The position numbers were made by a program, and so were the translations under genes. Below the pieces are notes generated by a model, which saw only the letters and a list, made by a program, of their open reading frames with translations, was not told where the DNA came from and searched no databases. A stretch of 64,000 nt of DNA from Piliocolobus tephrosceles (Eukaryota > Chordata > Mammalia > Primates > Cercopithecidae): contig NC_045441.1 in assembly GCF_002776525.5 (NCBI RefSeq), positions 125,371,610-125,435,609 on the forward strand. Direction: 5' to 3'. Positions 45,855-57,364 of the stretch are shown piece by piece; the stretch's first letter is position 1; each line of letters opens with the position of its first letter.

Positions 45855-45990
45855 TGTTTATTTATTCAACAAATGTTTATTGAGCACTTAAAATATGCTA
45901 TACACAATTTTTGGCACTTGTGATATACCAGTAAATAAAGAGATAAAGATCCCTGTCTTTGAGGTAACAGAATAAGAATAAATATTTATG
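45855..45990 (-). mobile_element. L2 LINE remnant
   Basis: 'tttattcaacaaatgtttattgagcactt' to 'aagatccctgtctttgagg' is a reverse L2 3' end. Confidence 0.8.
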
Positions 45991-46019
45991 AAATGTGAAG
46001 ATTTGCTTCTAATAATGTC

Positions 46020-48365
46020 TGAGTAACCTTTTTCTGATCCTTCTGTAGATAACAACTATAAATTCTAGACAAAACCAAAACAAAATGAAAAATTGGCCAA
46101 AGGTGCTAGCGAGCAACACAACGCAGGCAGATTCTGGAGGGGAGTCAACACTTAGGAGAAGGGAAAGACACTAAATTAGTTCCATGTTCAAGGTTTATAT
46201 ATTGAATGAAGGCCCCAGTTTGTCCAATATAGATGTAGGATAATAAAACTGTGATAGAAAATCTGAATTATTTTTGGTCTGAAGAATCAAAGAACAAAGT
46301 TCTAGAAAATACACCTTCTGGAAAGTGATGAAACCAGAGAGAAGGAGGCTAATTGTTGTCCATAAAGGCATCTCAACTCTCTGCCTAAACCCAGAAACAT
46401 GAATATCTGGGCGGATTCCAAGGAGCCTACTTGAGGAGTAGATTAAAACAGTCCATTAACGCTGGGTGTAGTGGCTCACGCCTCTAATCCCAGCACTTTG
46501 GGAGGCTGAGGTGGGTGGATCACTTGAGGTCAAGAGTTTAGACCCGCCTGGCCAACACGGTGAAACCCTCTCTCTAATAAAAATATAAAAAATAGCCAGG
46601 CATGGTGGCACATGCCTGCAATCCCAGCTACTTGGGAGGCTGTGGCATGAGAATTGCTTAAACCTAGGAGGTGGAGGTTGCAGTGAGCCAAGATTCTGCC
46701 ATTGCACTCCAGCCTGGGCCTGAACAACAGAGTGAGACCCTGCTTCAAAAGCAAACAAATGGAAAGACAACAACAACAACAAACAAAAAAGCTTGCCAAC
46801 AAAGAAATAGAGTTTAATGTTTTTGAGGCATATTATGCTAATTATCTACTAACATAAACAAACTCAACAACAAAAACACTCTTTGAGGAATAAGACAGAA
46901 TCCAGCAAACTACAATGTAAAATTACTTAACATAGAAAAATTAGAAAAATTTGATTTATTCTCAGAAGAAAAGAAAGTAAATGAAGACCAACTTCAAGAT
47001 AAACCAAACGTTGGAATTAGCAAGCAAGATTTTTAAAGCAGGTATTATGATGCTCCAAGACAAGGATAGGCTCATAACAAATTTAAAAAAGTAAATTGGA
47101 GTAGATGAGTAAAGAGAAAAGCAAAGAATGAAATGAAAATGCTAGAACTCAAAAGTTCAACATTTAAATTAAAAAAATTTACTTGAATGGGCTTAACCTA
47201 AAAAAAAGGAGGTGACAGGAGAAAGAGTCAATGAACTTGAGGACAGATTAATAGAAATTATTGAATCTAAAGAGCAGAAAAAATATTTTTGAAAATTAAC
47301 AGAGGCTTTGAGACATGTGGCAAAACATGAAAATATTAATCGTAAGTGGAACTCAAGTCTTAGAAACAGAAGAGAGAGTGAATGGAGCATAAACAATGAC
47401 CAAAATTTTTACTTTGGTAAAAGTCATAAATTTACAAATTTAAAAAAATGTAGAAAAACCTAACCAAGAAATATATAAAGAAAACCATACCTAGGAAAAC
47501 CAAAATCAAATTGTAGAAAACCTAAGATTAAGAGAAAATAATGAATGTGGCTCCCCAAACTGACACTTTATATAATGGAGAATGACCATTCAAATAATTG
47601 CTGACCTCTTCTTAGAAAAAAGTGGAGGCCAGAATACATCAGAACAAAATGCTCAAAGTGCTGAATAAGAAAACTATTAACCTGGAATTCCAGGTTATAA
47701 ATAACCTGGAAATAAAAAAATCCTTCAAGAATAAATGCAAAATGAAGACATTTTTAGATAAAAGAAAACTAAGAGAATTTTCTACTGTAGACCTGGATTA
47801 GAACATGTGTTGACAGAAGTTCTTTAGTCTGAAAGAAAAAGGTAACAGACAGAAATGACCAATTTCAAGAGTTGCTATGAAGGTATAGTAATCAAGATGA
47901 TATTGGTGAAAGAACAGACAGATCAATGTAATGAAATAGCTCAGAAATCAATCTACACAATTATAGTCAACTGTTGTTTGATAAAGATGCAAACACAAAT
48001 CAAGAATGAATAGTTTACTTATACATCTATATCTGTCAAAACCTAGGAAATGTACACTTAAGATTTATGCATTTCATTGTACGCAAATCTTGCATCAAAA
48101 GAAAAAAAGTATGAGCAACTAATGAACTTTACTTAATATGCATGCTGAAAGATTTAGAGGGAAATGTATCAATGTCTTCAATTTACTTTGAAATGTATTA
48201 AAAACAAGATGGATTGATGAATGATTAGAGGAATGAATAAATATGTGATAAAACAGTTTTGGAAAATGGTAGTGATAGAATCCAAGTGGCAGCTGTGTAG
48301 GGACTTACAGTATTATTTTTTCTCTGTACATTTAAACTGTTTTTTGATAAATATTGTAAAAAATA
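46020..48365 (+). mobile_element. Old L1M/HAL1-type LINE, interrupted
   Basis: 'gtcaatgaacttgaggacag', 'gtggaggccagaatacatc', 'aatccttcaagaataaatgc' and 'aagacatttttagataaaag' follow the ORF1 and linker order of HAL1/L1M elements. Near 47915-47990 an ORF2 C-terminal piece appears, then an L1M 3' UTR ('tacacttaagatttatgcat'). One composite or adjacent old LINEs. The Alu at 46460-46792 lies within it. Confidence 0.78.
46460..46792 (+). mobile_element. Alu, full length
   Basis: Dimeric Alu from 'gctgggtgtagtggctcacg' to a CAA-rich tail. An extra 'gcct' lies in the 'cctgggcctgaacaacagag' block. Confidence 0.97.
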
Positions 48366-48369
48366 TTTA

Positions 48370-48990
48370 TGGATCACCTACTATAAACTGGCATTGTGTT
48401 GGGGCCATGATCTACCAAATCAAGAATAAGTGGTTGTTTATTCTTAAAGATCTCCTAGTTTGAGGAGAGAAACAAACATGTAAACCAGAGAAATACTGTA
48501 CTCTAAATTCAAGCGAGATGAACCCAAGTTATTATGGTGACATAGAGGAAGGTCCTGCCATCCAAACCAGGGGAGTTGTCATGGGTGGTGAGGGAAGGTG
48601 TCTAGTATGAGCTGATATTTGTGCTGAGTCCTAAAGGATAAACAGCAGTTAACCAGATATGTGGGGAAAGATGCAATGGGAGGAAAGGGCATTTCAGGTA
48701 AAGGAGACAGTCTGGGCAAAGACCAAAAGCATGCAGTGTGTAAACACTTGCATTTTGGTGTAACAAATATTTGACTTATAAAAAGAAATTGATAGAATAT
48801 TAAATGTAATAAAAAACCAGACATTGCAGTTAGGGTTCATCTATGGGGAGCTGTAGAAGGGTTTTGAATAAGGCAATGATATGAACGCATTTGAGTTTTA
48901 GACTGACTACTCTGGCAGCTGTGGAAGACAGAATTGAAGTCTTGCCTCTAAAAGAGTAATTAGAAGGCTGTTACAGTAATGAGACTGATG
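48370..48990 (-). mobile_element. L2-like ancient repeat
   Basis: 'atcacctactataaactggcattg', 'gagctgatatttgtgctgagtcctaaagga', 'gggcatttcaggtaaagg' and 'ttttagactgactactctggcagctg' are successive blocks of a very common mammalian repeat that I take as L2. Confidence 0.6.
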
Positions 48991-48994
48991 AAAG

Positions 48995-51840
48995 TCTGAG
49001 CTAGGACTTATATTTTAAGGACGGGGGTAAAGCGGACCTCAGTTTAAGACATAGGAAGAAGGCAAGGTTGGATATGGGTTTAGGGTGAACATACAATTTA
49101 CCTTTTAAGAAGGGTACTTTTGAGAGTAAAAGTTGGCATTTAATACTTATGCTAGGACAATGGGCATTGCATTGACTGGAATAGGCTAGGACAAATGTCA
49201 TCCAACTTATTGTCATCCAAAATATGGAGGAGCAGGGATGGGAGGCAGGAGGCTAGAATGACTCCAAGGCTCCTAGCTTGGCTGACAGAGATAGAAATGA
49301 AAAGGTTTGAAAGTAAAGATGACGAAGTACGAAGAAATTTATGATTCATTTCTTCCTGCTCTAAGGAATTTAAAATTTGGAGAAAATTCAACTTATGGTT
49401 GGCTATATTTGTCAAAGATATAATCCAGCATCTAAGCTGGATTATAAAGGATGTAGGATTTAGATCTCCCAAAAAGACAGGCAACTTAAGACCAAGGTGA
49501 ACTGTGTGCCTAGAGCTCTGAAAATCTTTTTAAATAGAGTTGTGTTCTGGATTATCTAAAAAAGTCTAAAATAGAAATAACTCATGTACCCATTATTAGG
49601 ATTATAGGGGTCCAAGAGAGAAATAGACACAAATGACAGACATATGAGGTTAATAGTTTCACTTTATTATTACTAGATCTGGACTGGAGCAGGTGGTTTG
49701 GACTTGCAACCACTATTGTGCTTTCTGAGACCCATTCCATAAATTTGGATTGTGGGACGTCTCATGGGAAGAAGAGTCTCTAAGGCAGACAATTTGCAGT
49801 CACCACGATATTCTTGTTGTTACAGCTATAACATCTAGATGGAATTCCTATTCAGACAGAAAATTATCCATCCAGAAGAGAAAACGCTGTCTTATCTATA
49901 TCAAGCCCTGAGAAAGGGGTCAAAGAGATAAAACTAATAAGTGTCAACTGACATTTATATCATTATCTTGCTCCAATCAGAAAAGTAAATTAATTGTCAG
50001 ATTCTTTTAAATTTATACCGGTTGGATAGCTCATTCGTCGTCCTATGTAAGAAAGTGAATAAGGGGTTGGGAGAAGAGATAAAAGTTGTACTGACCTGCT
50101 GTCCTTTCCTGGAGTAGATGTTATTTTATGATTCATGAAGGTAGGAGAATATGGTGACCCTCAACAGGTGACTATGTCTCTGACAAAACTCAAGTCTAAT
50201 TTTGCTGTCCACTTCAGAAATACATTAAATATGTACTCATGCAGCAACACACCCTAGAGAACACTCCCACTGTGATAGCTTGCCTGCAATTCTCTCTTTT
50301 TTTTTTTTTGCACCCAAATGGTTTCTAGGCATTGCTATCCTCACATTTGTATACATTCCGTTACAAATACTTTAAACTGTAATTTTATTTTGCTTGCATT
50401 TGTACTTGATTGAATTCTTTTGAACAAGATACACGTTTTGATCACCGTCTTCATAATGAACTCTATACCACCAGGTCTCGGGGAAATTTACAAGGTAAAA
50501 TTGACCTTCTCTGCTAAGTCTCAAGTTCACCTTGACTTTCTCCCCTAACCTATATTGTACACACTGGTATCACTGGTATAACTGCTAAAATACATGTAGA
50601 TTTTTTGTACATTCAACTATGTTTTTTTCTTTTTTCAATTCTAAGAAACTCATCTGCTGTTAATCTTTTTTGTTTAACATTAGAAGTAAGGTTCTGATAT
50701 TTCCCCTACTGTAATAGCATATCTTGTCTTCCTTTTAGATTTCTACTTAAATTCTTCTCAATCAGAATAAAAAATATGTTTTTCTCGGTCATCATGATAT
50801 ACTTTCTGTCTGAGGCATTTTATAACCTCTAGGTAGAAGTCAAGGGTACATGCCCTAATCTCTCTTTCCAAAGGCAACAAAAAAGTGCCCCAATATATGT
50901 CTTCATTATAAAATGAGTGGGTCTTGGTGGATAGAGGAAAATCTCTCTCTCAGGACTGGATGACATCATTGGAGCCTCTTTTCTCTTTATTTTTTCTTCC
51001 CTGTCTGATGGGCTGGGGTGCACTTCTATTTGGAAAGGGTTCCTGGTCGTGGAAGACCTAGAAGAGCTGGGTAATAAGAGAGGAGGGGGCCTGGTAAGGA
51101 CTGCTTAGGTGAACCTAATTCTAGAGAGGTGAGAAATAAGCCATTCAGCCTCATTTTAGTTAAAGCCTAAAGCTAACCATTACAAGTAATGCCCATAGCT
51201 CATCCAGCCCAGTGTTAGGGAACATATCACATGCCTATCCTTATATTTATGTATGGAGGCTGCTGTTACATTCTGCAGGAGGAAACAGTATCAGAGAAAC
51301 TTGTATCCAATTTCTTCCTCCAATAGAGAGAGTGAGGCAAATTCAATTAGTGAAAATGGGGAGTACTTGGATGCTGTTTGAGTCTTATTGACAGGGAGCA
51401 TAGCTACTGCACTGTGGCTCTGATGACACAGGGAGTGACAATAAAAGGCCTTGCAATAGTCTTTTATCCTGATTTATTGCCAGTAAAGCTGGTAGTTTGA
51501 TCTCAACTTTAGCTAGCTATTTATGTTTGTCTCCTGGAGGGGACACGTGAGAAATGGTAATTTGAATACCAAACCCCCCTGAACTTTCAGCATCCGGTTT
51601 ACCAAGGCAGTAGCTTACACTGGTATTTAGATTTCATACAATTAACTAACAATAGAGCCTTTTATTTCCTTGGAGAATGTTCTGTGCCTAGTGCTCCCTC
51701 CCTACACAGGATTACCAGCTACAGTGTCAGCTAGTCAAGATTCAGAGCCTTAGGACCTCAGTCAAATATATTTTTCTATCAGCTATCATCAACATCCCTA
51801 TGCAAAGCCCTGTTGTTTGTGGAACTTTAAGTTTTGGTTT
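48995..51840. other. No recognised feature (2.8 kb)
   Basis: A few T runs (50299-50310). Frames at 49001-49216, 49152-49484 and 50829-51023 show no known domain. Confidence 0.5.
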
Positions 51841-51846
51841 AGAAAA

Positions 51847-51950
51847 CCTATCTGTATCTGTATCTATAGCTACATCTATATCTGTGTCATCTATAGCTGT
51901 ATCTGTGTCTGCATCTAATCTATGTCATCTTTATCTACATCTAAAATATA
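51847..51950. repeat. Degenerate (ATCTGT/ATCTAT)n
   Basis: Imperfect hexamer repeat on the plus strand. Confidence 0.85.
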
Positions 51951-51954
51951 TTCT

Positions 51955-52350
51955 CCAATAATTTACTTCTCATCTTATTTCATTTTAAAGCCCAAATACA
52001 ATGTGGAAGAAATGGTTCAGTCATTGCCTTTCATGTGGCAAAGGGATCCTAGACATGGTCATTATAGTTAGCGTGATACAGATATAAAATAGGACTTAGG
52101 AGGGGAAAATGCAGAAGCAGAGAAATGAGAAGTAGCAGAGCATATGCAATTCCTCAAGTACTTATTTTTTTTTGCCAGAAAGTTGTTGATCCAACCTGGG
52201 CATAGCTGAACTGAATGCACCACGGCCAATGATCCAGTGGAGAGGACCTTGCCCCTGCAATGCTCTCCATGTTTATAGGGACTGTATCCAAAGATATCTA
52301 TAGGGATTGTATATTTATAAAGACTGCATGTTTTTAAGGACTTGTTGTCT
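51955..52350. other. No recognised feature
   Basis: Nothing assignable. Confidence 0.45.
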
Positions 52351-52354
52351 AGTT

Positions 52355-52565
52355 CAGAGTCGGCAAAATTTTTCTGTAAAGGACTGAAGAGTAAATACTT
52401 TTAGCTCTGTGAGCCACAGAGTCTGTTGCAGGTACTCACCTCTGCCAGCATAGTATGAAAGCAACCATAGCTAATATACACATTAATGAGCATAACTGTA
52501 TATCAATAAAACTTTATTTACAAAACAGGTAATGAGTCATATTTGACCCACAGGGCCAAGTTTGT
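52355..52565 (+). mobile_element. hAT-type MITE
   Basis: 'cagagtcggcaaaatttttctgtaaagg' to 'aaaactttatttacaaaac' and 'aagtttgtcaacccctt' give a near-complete element with complementary ends. Same family as 15818-16357. Confidence 0.8.
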
Positions 52566-52569
52566 CAAC

Positions 52570-53080
52570 CCCTTATGTAAATAACAATGTAAGCATGAAT
52601 ACTTTTTATTCAAAAAGTGGTCTTGATGCAAGGAGAGAACTTTTGGATCTCAGTCACTGGTGTTCTTTTGTTGAGCTAAGTTGGACTTCCTGAGGCAGCT
52701 CTCTGCTAAGTTACCCAGAGCCACAGAAATGAATCTCCAGGACCAGACTCTATGAGCACTATTACTCATCTCACATGAATCTATAGGAGTGAATAGGAGT
52801 CACAGCGAAACTTTAGAAATATGTGCCTGAAGTCATAGTCTCTAATTCTTTACCTTTCAACTCACTATAGTAGAGTATCTGTCCCCACCATGCTATTGAA
52901 ACTTACCTTGTCAATATCATTATTAATCCCTGTGTTGCAAAATTCAAAGATTGTGTCTACGTGTTCTTCTTAATCACTCTGCAGCCTGCATATGTAGCTG
53001 ATGGCCCTGTTTTTCTAAATGCTTTGTTTTTTCTTGGCTTCTATGACACCACGTGTTCTGTTTACTTTCTACCTAATTGG
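52570..53080. other. No recognised feature
   Basis: Nothing assignable. Confidence 0.45.
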
Positions 53081-53184
53081 CTACTCTTTTCTAGTTGCCT
53101 GTGTTGACTCCTTCAACGCAGGCTCTANNNNNNNNNNCTACTCTTTTCTAGTTGCCTGTGTTGACTCCTTCAACGCAGGCTCTA
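53081..53184. other. 10-N assembly gap with duplicated flanks
   Basis: The 47 bases 53081-53127 recur exactly at 53138-53184 on the other side of ten N. This pattern is what an unmerged contig overlap leaves, so one copy and the gap are probably artificial. Confidence 0.93.
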
Positions 53185-53499
53185 CATTTTAAAACGAGGG
53201 CTGCACAATTAGCTTTTCTTTATTTTCTCTTTCCCCATACCTAATCTCACTTAGTACTTTGGTTTAAGTGACATTTACATTCAGTGGTTCAAAAATTTAT
53301 AACTCCAGTTCTGGCCTTTCTCTTGAGATTCAGAGTCATTTATACAACTACTGTTTTGACCTCTGCATTTGGCAGTTTAACAGCCATCTCAAGTTTAATA
53401 TTTGCAAGCAGAAGTAAACCTGCTATTTTCCCCAAATTCCATTCTCTGTTTATTGCACCATCCTCCCACTTGGCTGGGTAAATGCCACCTTTCTTTGTG

Positions 53500-54083
53500 T
53501 CTCTTTCTCACAAGCTCCAGATCCCAATCATAAAAAACATAGCCCAAATCAAATACCTTCTCTCCATCTGTACTAATCCAAATCATCTCCCTGACAGACT
53601 ATTGCAGCAGCCTATTAACTGTTCTTCAAATTCTTCTTTTTTCTGGTTACAACATGTTCTCCAGGGAGCAATTGGGATATTTAAAAGGTAAATTGAATCA
53701 CGTCTCACTTCTGCAAAGAATTTCTAATTACTTTTTGGTACACTCAAATAAAATCCCCTAATTTTGTATATTATTTGCACCCACCCCCACAACTCTCTAA
53801 TCTCATCTTCTGTTACTCTCCCTCCTTCCCTTTATTCCAGCCACATTGCTTGTTCTTGCTGTAGAACTTATTGTACCAGCTGTTTCTTCTGTCTGAAATG
53901 TTTCTTCCCCCACAGTCTTTGCATCACCAGTTCTCCTTCTGAGTCTCAGCTCAAAAGTCATTCTCTTAGTCCTTTCCATATCAACTATTCATCATTTTAC
54001 TCACCACCCATAGATAGATATGGTCTATTATGTCTCTGTTTTTATTTCCCTCCTAGCTCTTACCACAATAATAAGTGTGTGTT
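53500..54083 (+). mobile_element. L2 LINE remnant
   Basis: 'gactattgcagcagcctatta', 'ttccagccacattgcttgtt', 'ctgtctgaaatgtttcttcccc' and 'gagtctcagctcaaaagtca' reproduce the L2 3' region in order. The Alu that follows cuts it off. Confidence 0.85.
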
Positions 54084-54085
54084 TA

Positions 54086-54307
54086 GGTGAAACACCGTCT
54101 CTACTAAAAATACAAAAATTAGCTGGGCATAGTGGTGGGTCCCTGTAATCCCAGCTACTTGGGGAGCTGAGGCAGGAGAATTGCTTGAACCAGGGAAACG
54201 GAGGTTGCAGTGAGTCGAGATTGCGCCACTGCACTCCAGCCTGGGCGACAGAGTAAAACTCTGTGTCAAAAAAAAAAAAAAAAAAAAAAAAGAAAGAAAG
54301 AAAGAAA
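54086..54307 (+). mobile_element. Alu, 5'-truncated
   Basis: Starts at 'ggtgaaacaccgtctctact' within the left arm and ends in an A tail with (GAAA)n. Confidence 0.96.
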
Positions 54308-54309
54308 GT

Positions 54310-55560
54310 GAGTAGTGAGTTCCTGATAGCAGAGGTGTCCATTGTTCACTGTTTATTCAGTCTTGTTTGTTTCATAAGCAGTTGAATCTCAGCGGTGAAT
54401 CACCAGCTACTACAAATGCATCTCTTCTTCCAGCGGCAGTTGATTGGTTTTCTGGATCTTTTGAAGCCACAGATCTTCCTTGATATAGAGAGTATGGGCT
54501 GCCTCTTCCCCAACGAGTGACCCTAGACATTTTTTCCCCAAAGTCACAGTCTTCTACCTACTTCCTCTTTATCTCCTTGTATGTTTTTGGAATATTTCCC
54601 TTTCAGATTCTCTTTGATTATGATACATATTTATGTATGATAAAGAGTTCATGAACTCTTGACTTCAAAATAGGGACAGTTGCAGTTCATGCCTGTGGCA
54701 TCAGCATAATTATTAATGACACCCATTTTTGTTCCCAGAATTGTCTTGGTTTGGACAATATATTATATAGTCATCCTCACTGTATGCATTCACTTCTGCT
54801 CTTTTGTCACTGAACTTCTGTTCTGCCAGTTTTTATCTCTCACGGTGAGGAGTCTCAGGTGGCATTGCATTCTTAGTGCATCCCCAGGGACCCTCATCAT
54901 GACCTGCCACATCTGGCTATTGAATTCCAATTTGGGCTTTGCGCCACTGTCTTTTCCTACCTGAGCAGACAGACTAATTTATGTAGGTGACACAAATTAG
55001 CAATGAACCATTAGCCACTCCTCAGAGTTGCTGAGCTACGCTTTGCATAGGGAATTGCCTGCCTCAGAAAGCTGAGTCATCAGCAAAAATTTCACAGCCT
55101 TCAGTGTTTGAAAACTCATCTTTCTCCTCTTCTGCCAGGTGAATTGCATGCTGTTTGTTATGTTGCTGATCAAGCAATGTTACTGAAATGACAATTCTTT
55201 CTCTTTCATTCTTTTCTTTTTTGTTTTATTTTGTATTTTTTTATTTTCTTTTTGTATTCTTTAGCACTCTTGTGCCTCATTGACATACTCTTCATGAATC
55301 AATGGCAAATCATTTTATGTGTTGACTCTATTTGGTTTAGCAAAAATCCTTTCATGGCCACACTTTGTTAGCCATTGACTTGTGTAACTTAAAATGCTAT
55401 AGTATACGCCTTTTAAGTAGTCTATAATTCAGATTTCTACCACTGGATTATATTAGTCTTCACTCAAGTTGTTATAGTTTACCCCATTTCACAAGGGAAT
55501 CCTATAACATGGGGTGAGGTTTCACTGCAGCAACTGTGATTTTGACCAGATCTGTCTTAA
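54310..55560. other. No recognised feature
   Basis: A T-rich run at 55200-55262. The 82-codon frame at 54716-54964 is hydrophobic but has no known domain. Confidence 0.5.
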
Positions 55561-55562
55561 CA

Positions 55563-55920
55563 CAGTTGGCCCTCCATATCCACAGATTCCACATCTAAAA
55601 ATTCAGGCAAGCCTGGATTGAAAATACTTGGGGAAAAAAAACCAATAAAAATAACATTACAACAATAAAAAATAATATTAATAAAAACAATACAGTACAA
55701 CAACCATTTATATAGCATTTACTTTATATTAGGTATTATAACAAATCTAGAGAAGTTTTAAGATACACTGGAGGATGTGCATGGGTTATATGCAAATACT
55801 ACCCCATTTTATATCAGAGAAATAAGCATCCTCAGATTTTGGTATCTGAGGTGGGTGGGGTTGGGGGTTGAGGAGTGGAGTCCTGGAACAAATTCCTTGC
55901 AGATACCAAGGGACAACTAT
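55563..55920 (-). mobile_element. MER2 DNA transposon (Tigger-related)
   Basis: 'cagttggccctccatatcca' at one end and 'agataccaagggacaactat' at the other are the inverted ends, and 'tttatatagcatttactttatattaggtatta' is the interior. Non-autonomous. Confidence 0.9.
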
Positions 55921-55922
55921 AT

Positions 55923-56068
55923 TTTTTAAGTTATAGTTTAGAGATGCGAGTCTCGCTATTTTACCCAGGAGTGTGGTCCTATTCATAGGCATGATCAAGC
56001 AACAATCCTCCTGCCTCAGCTTCCAGAGTAGCTGGGACTACAGTCATGCACCACTGCACCTGGCACTT
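55923..56068 (-). mobile_element. 7SL-derived monomer (FLAM/7SL pseudogene)
   Basis: 'gagatgcgagtctcgctatt', 'ttcataggcatgatcaagca' and 'agtagctgggactacagtca' are a single 7SL-like arm in reverse. The 'tattcataggcatgatc' block is kept in 7SL RNA and lost from later Alus. It abuts the MER2 end. Confidence 0.78.
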
Positions 56069-56309
56069 TTTTTGAGTTATTCTGACATCATTTTGCCAAC
56101 ATTTTGTCTGTGACATACACTAATCTATCTTGGCTATCACTTAGCCTATTCAATATGTATCAGTTCACTTTTAATGGCTTTTCTTTAATCTCTGAAGATT
56201 TTAACCAACTCTGTTGTTGATGCTTTAACATACAAATGTTAATTCTATTCATTTGTGTTTAAATAAGTAAGCGCTGAGATTCTTAGTTCTGAGGTTTTCA
56301 TTGTATTGT

Positions 56310-56715
56310 TCCGGTTTTGCTGTGACACAAACTGCCTCAAAACTTTGTTGCTTTAAAACAACAACCATTAATTTAGCTCATGATTCCATGAGTTGGGAGT
56401 TTGGGCTGAGTTCAGCTGGGTGGTGTTCTGCTGATCTTGGCTGGGCTCACTTGGCATAAGTGCGGTCACATCTGTTGGCTCTGATTCTGGGGCTTGGTTG
56501 GCAATTGGCTGTGGTTAGGGAGATAAGCCATGTGTTTCTCATCATCCTGCATCCTGGGCTTATTCACATCATCAAAAATGTTCCCAAAGATCAAAAGGAC
56601 AGGCTCTAATTCACAAGTGATTTTAGAGCCTCTGCTTATGTTTCCATTATTAATGTCTAACTGGTCAGTCATATGGCTAAGACCAGTCTCAATTTGGAAG
56701 AGCACTGCAGAATAA
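56310..56715 (+). mobile_element. Ancient repeat, family unresolved
   Basis: 'aaaacaacaaccattaatttagctcatgat', 'ggctgagttcagctgggtggt' and 'tgctgatcttggctgggctcactt' are typical of an old mammalian LTR-like repeat I cannot name securely. Confidence 0.55.
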
Positions 56716-56971
56716 CATGGATGCAGGCAGCAGAATTATTAGGACCTTCTTATTTATTTTTGCAAATAATTTATCAAAAGATTGTGCCCTGAAACACTGC
56801 CTAATTGTGCTTTATGTGTAGAAGTCAATGAAATTATATGCATAAAATCCAAGGAATCTTAATTACAAAAGTATGAAAAGAACCCCATAGTAAAATTTCA
56901 CCTAGTTACATCTCATGACATAATCCTAGAGGACAATATTATAGTCAGACTCTAATATATTTTAGTCAACT

Positions 56972-57360
56972 TTATAGACTGAATTATTTCTTCCCCCTAA
57001 CTTCATATGTTGGCATTCTAAACCTAGGACCTCAAAATGTGACCATATTTGGAAATAAGACCTTTAAATCAGTAGTTAAGATAAAATGAGGTCACATGTA
57101 TGGGCCCTGATGCAATTTGACTGTTGTCCTCGTAAGAAGAGGGGAATAAGACACAGACAAGTATACACACAGAAGAAAGGCCATATGAGGACACAGCAAG
57201 AAGGCGACTATATGCAAACCTAAAAGAGAGGCCCCTGTAGGAACAAAATTTGCCCACACCTGGATCTAGACTCTAGAACTGTGAGAAAATAAATTTGCAT
57301 TGTTTTAAGCCGCCCAATCTATTGTACTTTGTTGTAGCAACCCAAATGGAAACAGATGGT
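56972..57360 (+). mobile_element. MLT1-type MaLR LTR
   Basis: 'actgaattatttcttccccc', 'aaggccatatgaggacacag' and 'ctagaactgtgagaaaataaattt' are in the right order. No internal sequence accompanies it. Confidence 0.88.
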
Positions 57361-57364
57361 ACCC

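Noticed and set aside
53081..53184. Genuine 47-bp tandem duplication
   Set aside because: The copies are identical and separated only by a placeholder gap, so an assembly overlap is the simpler explanation.
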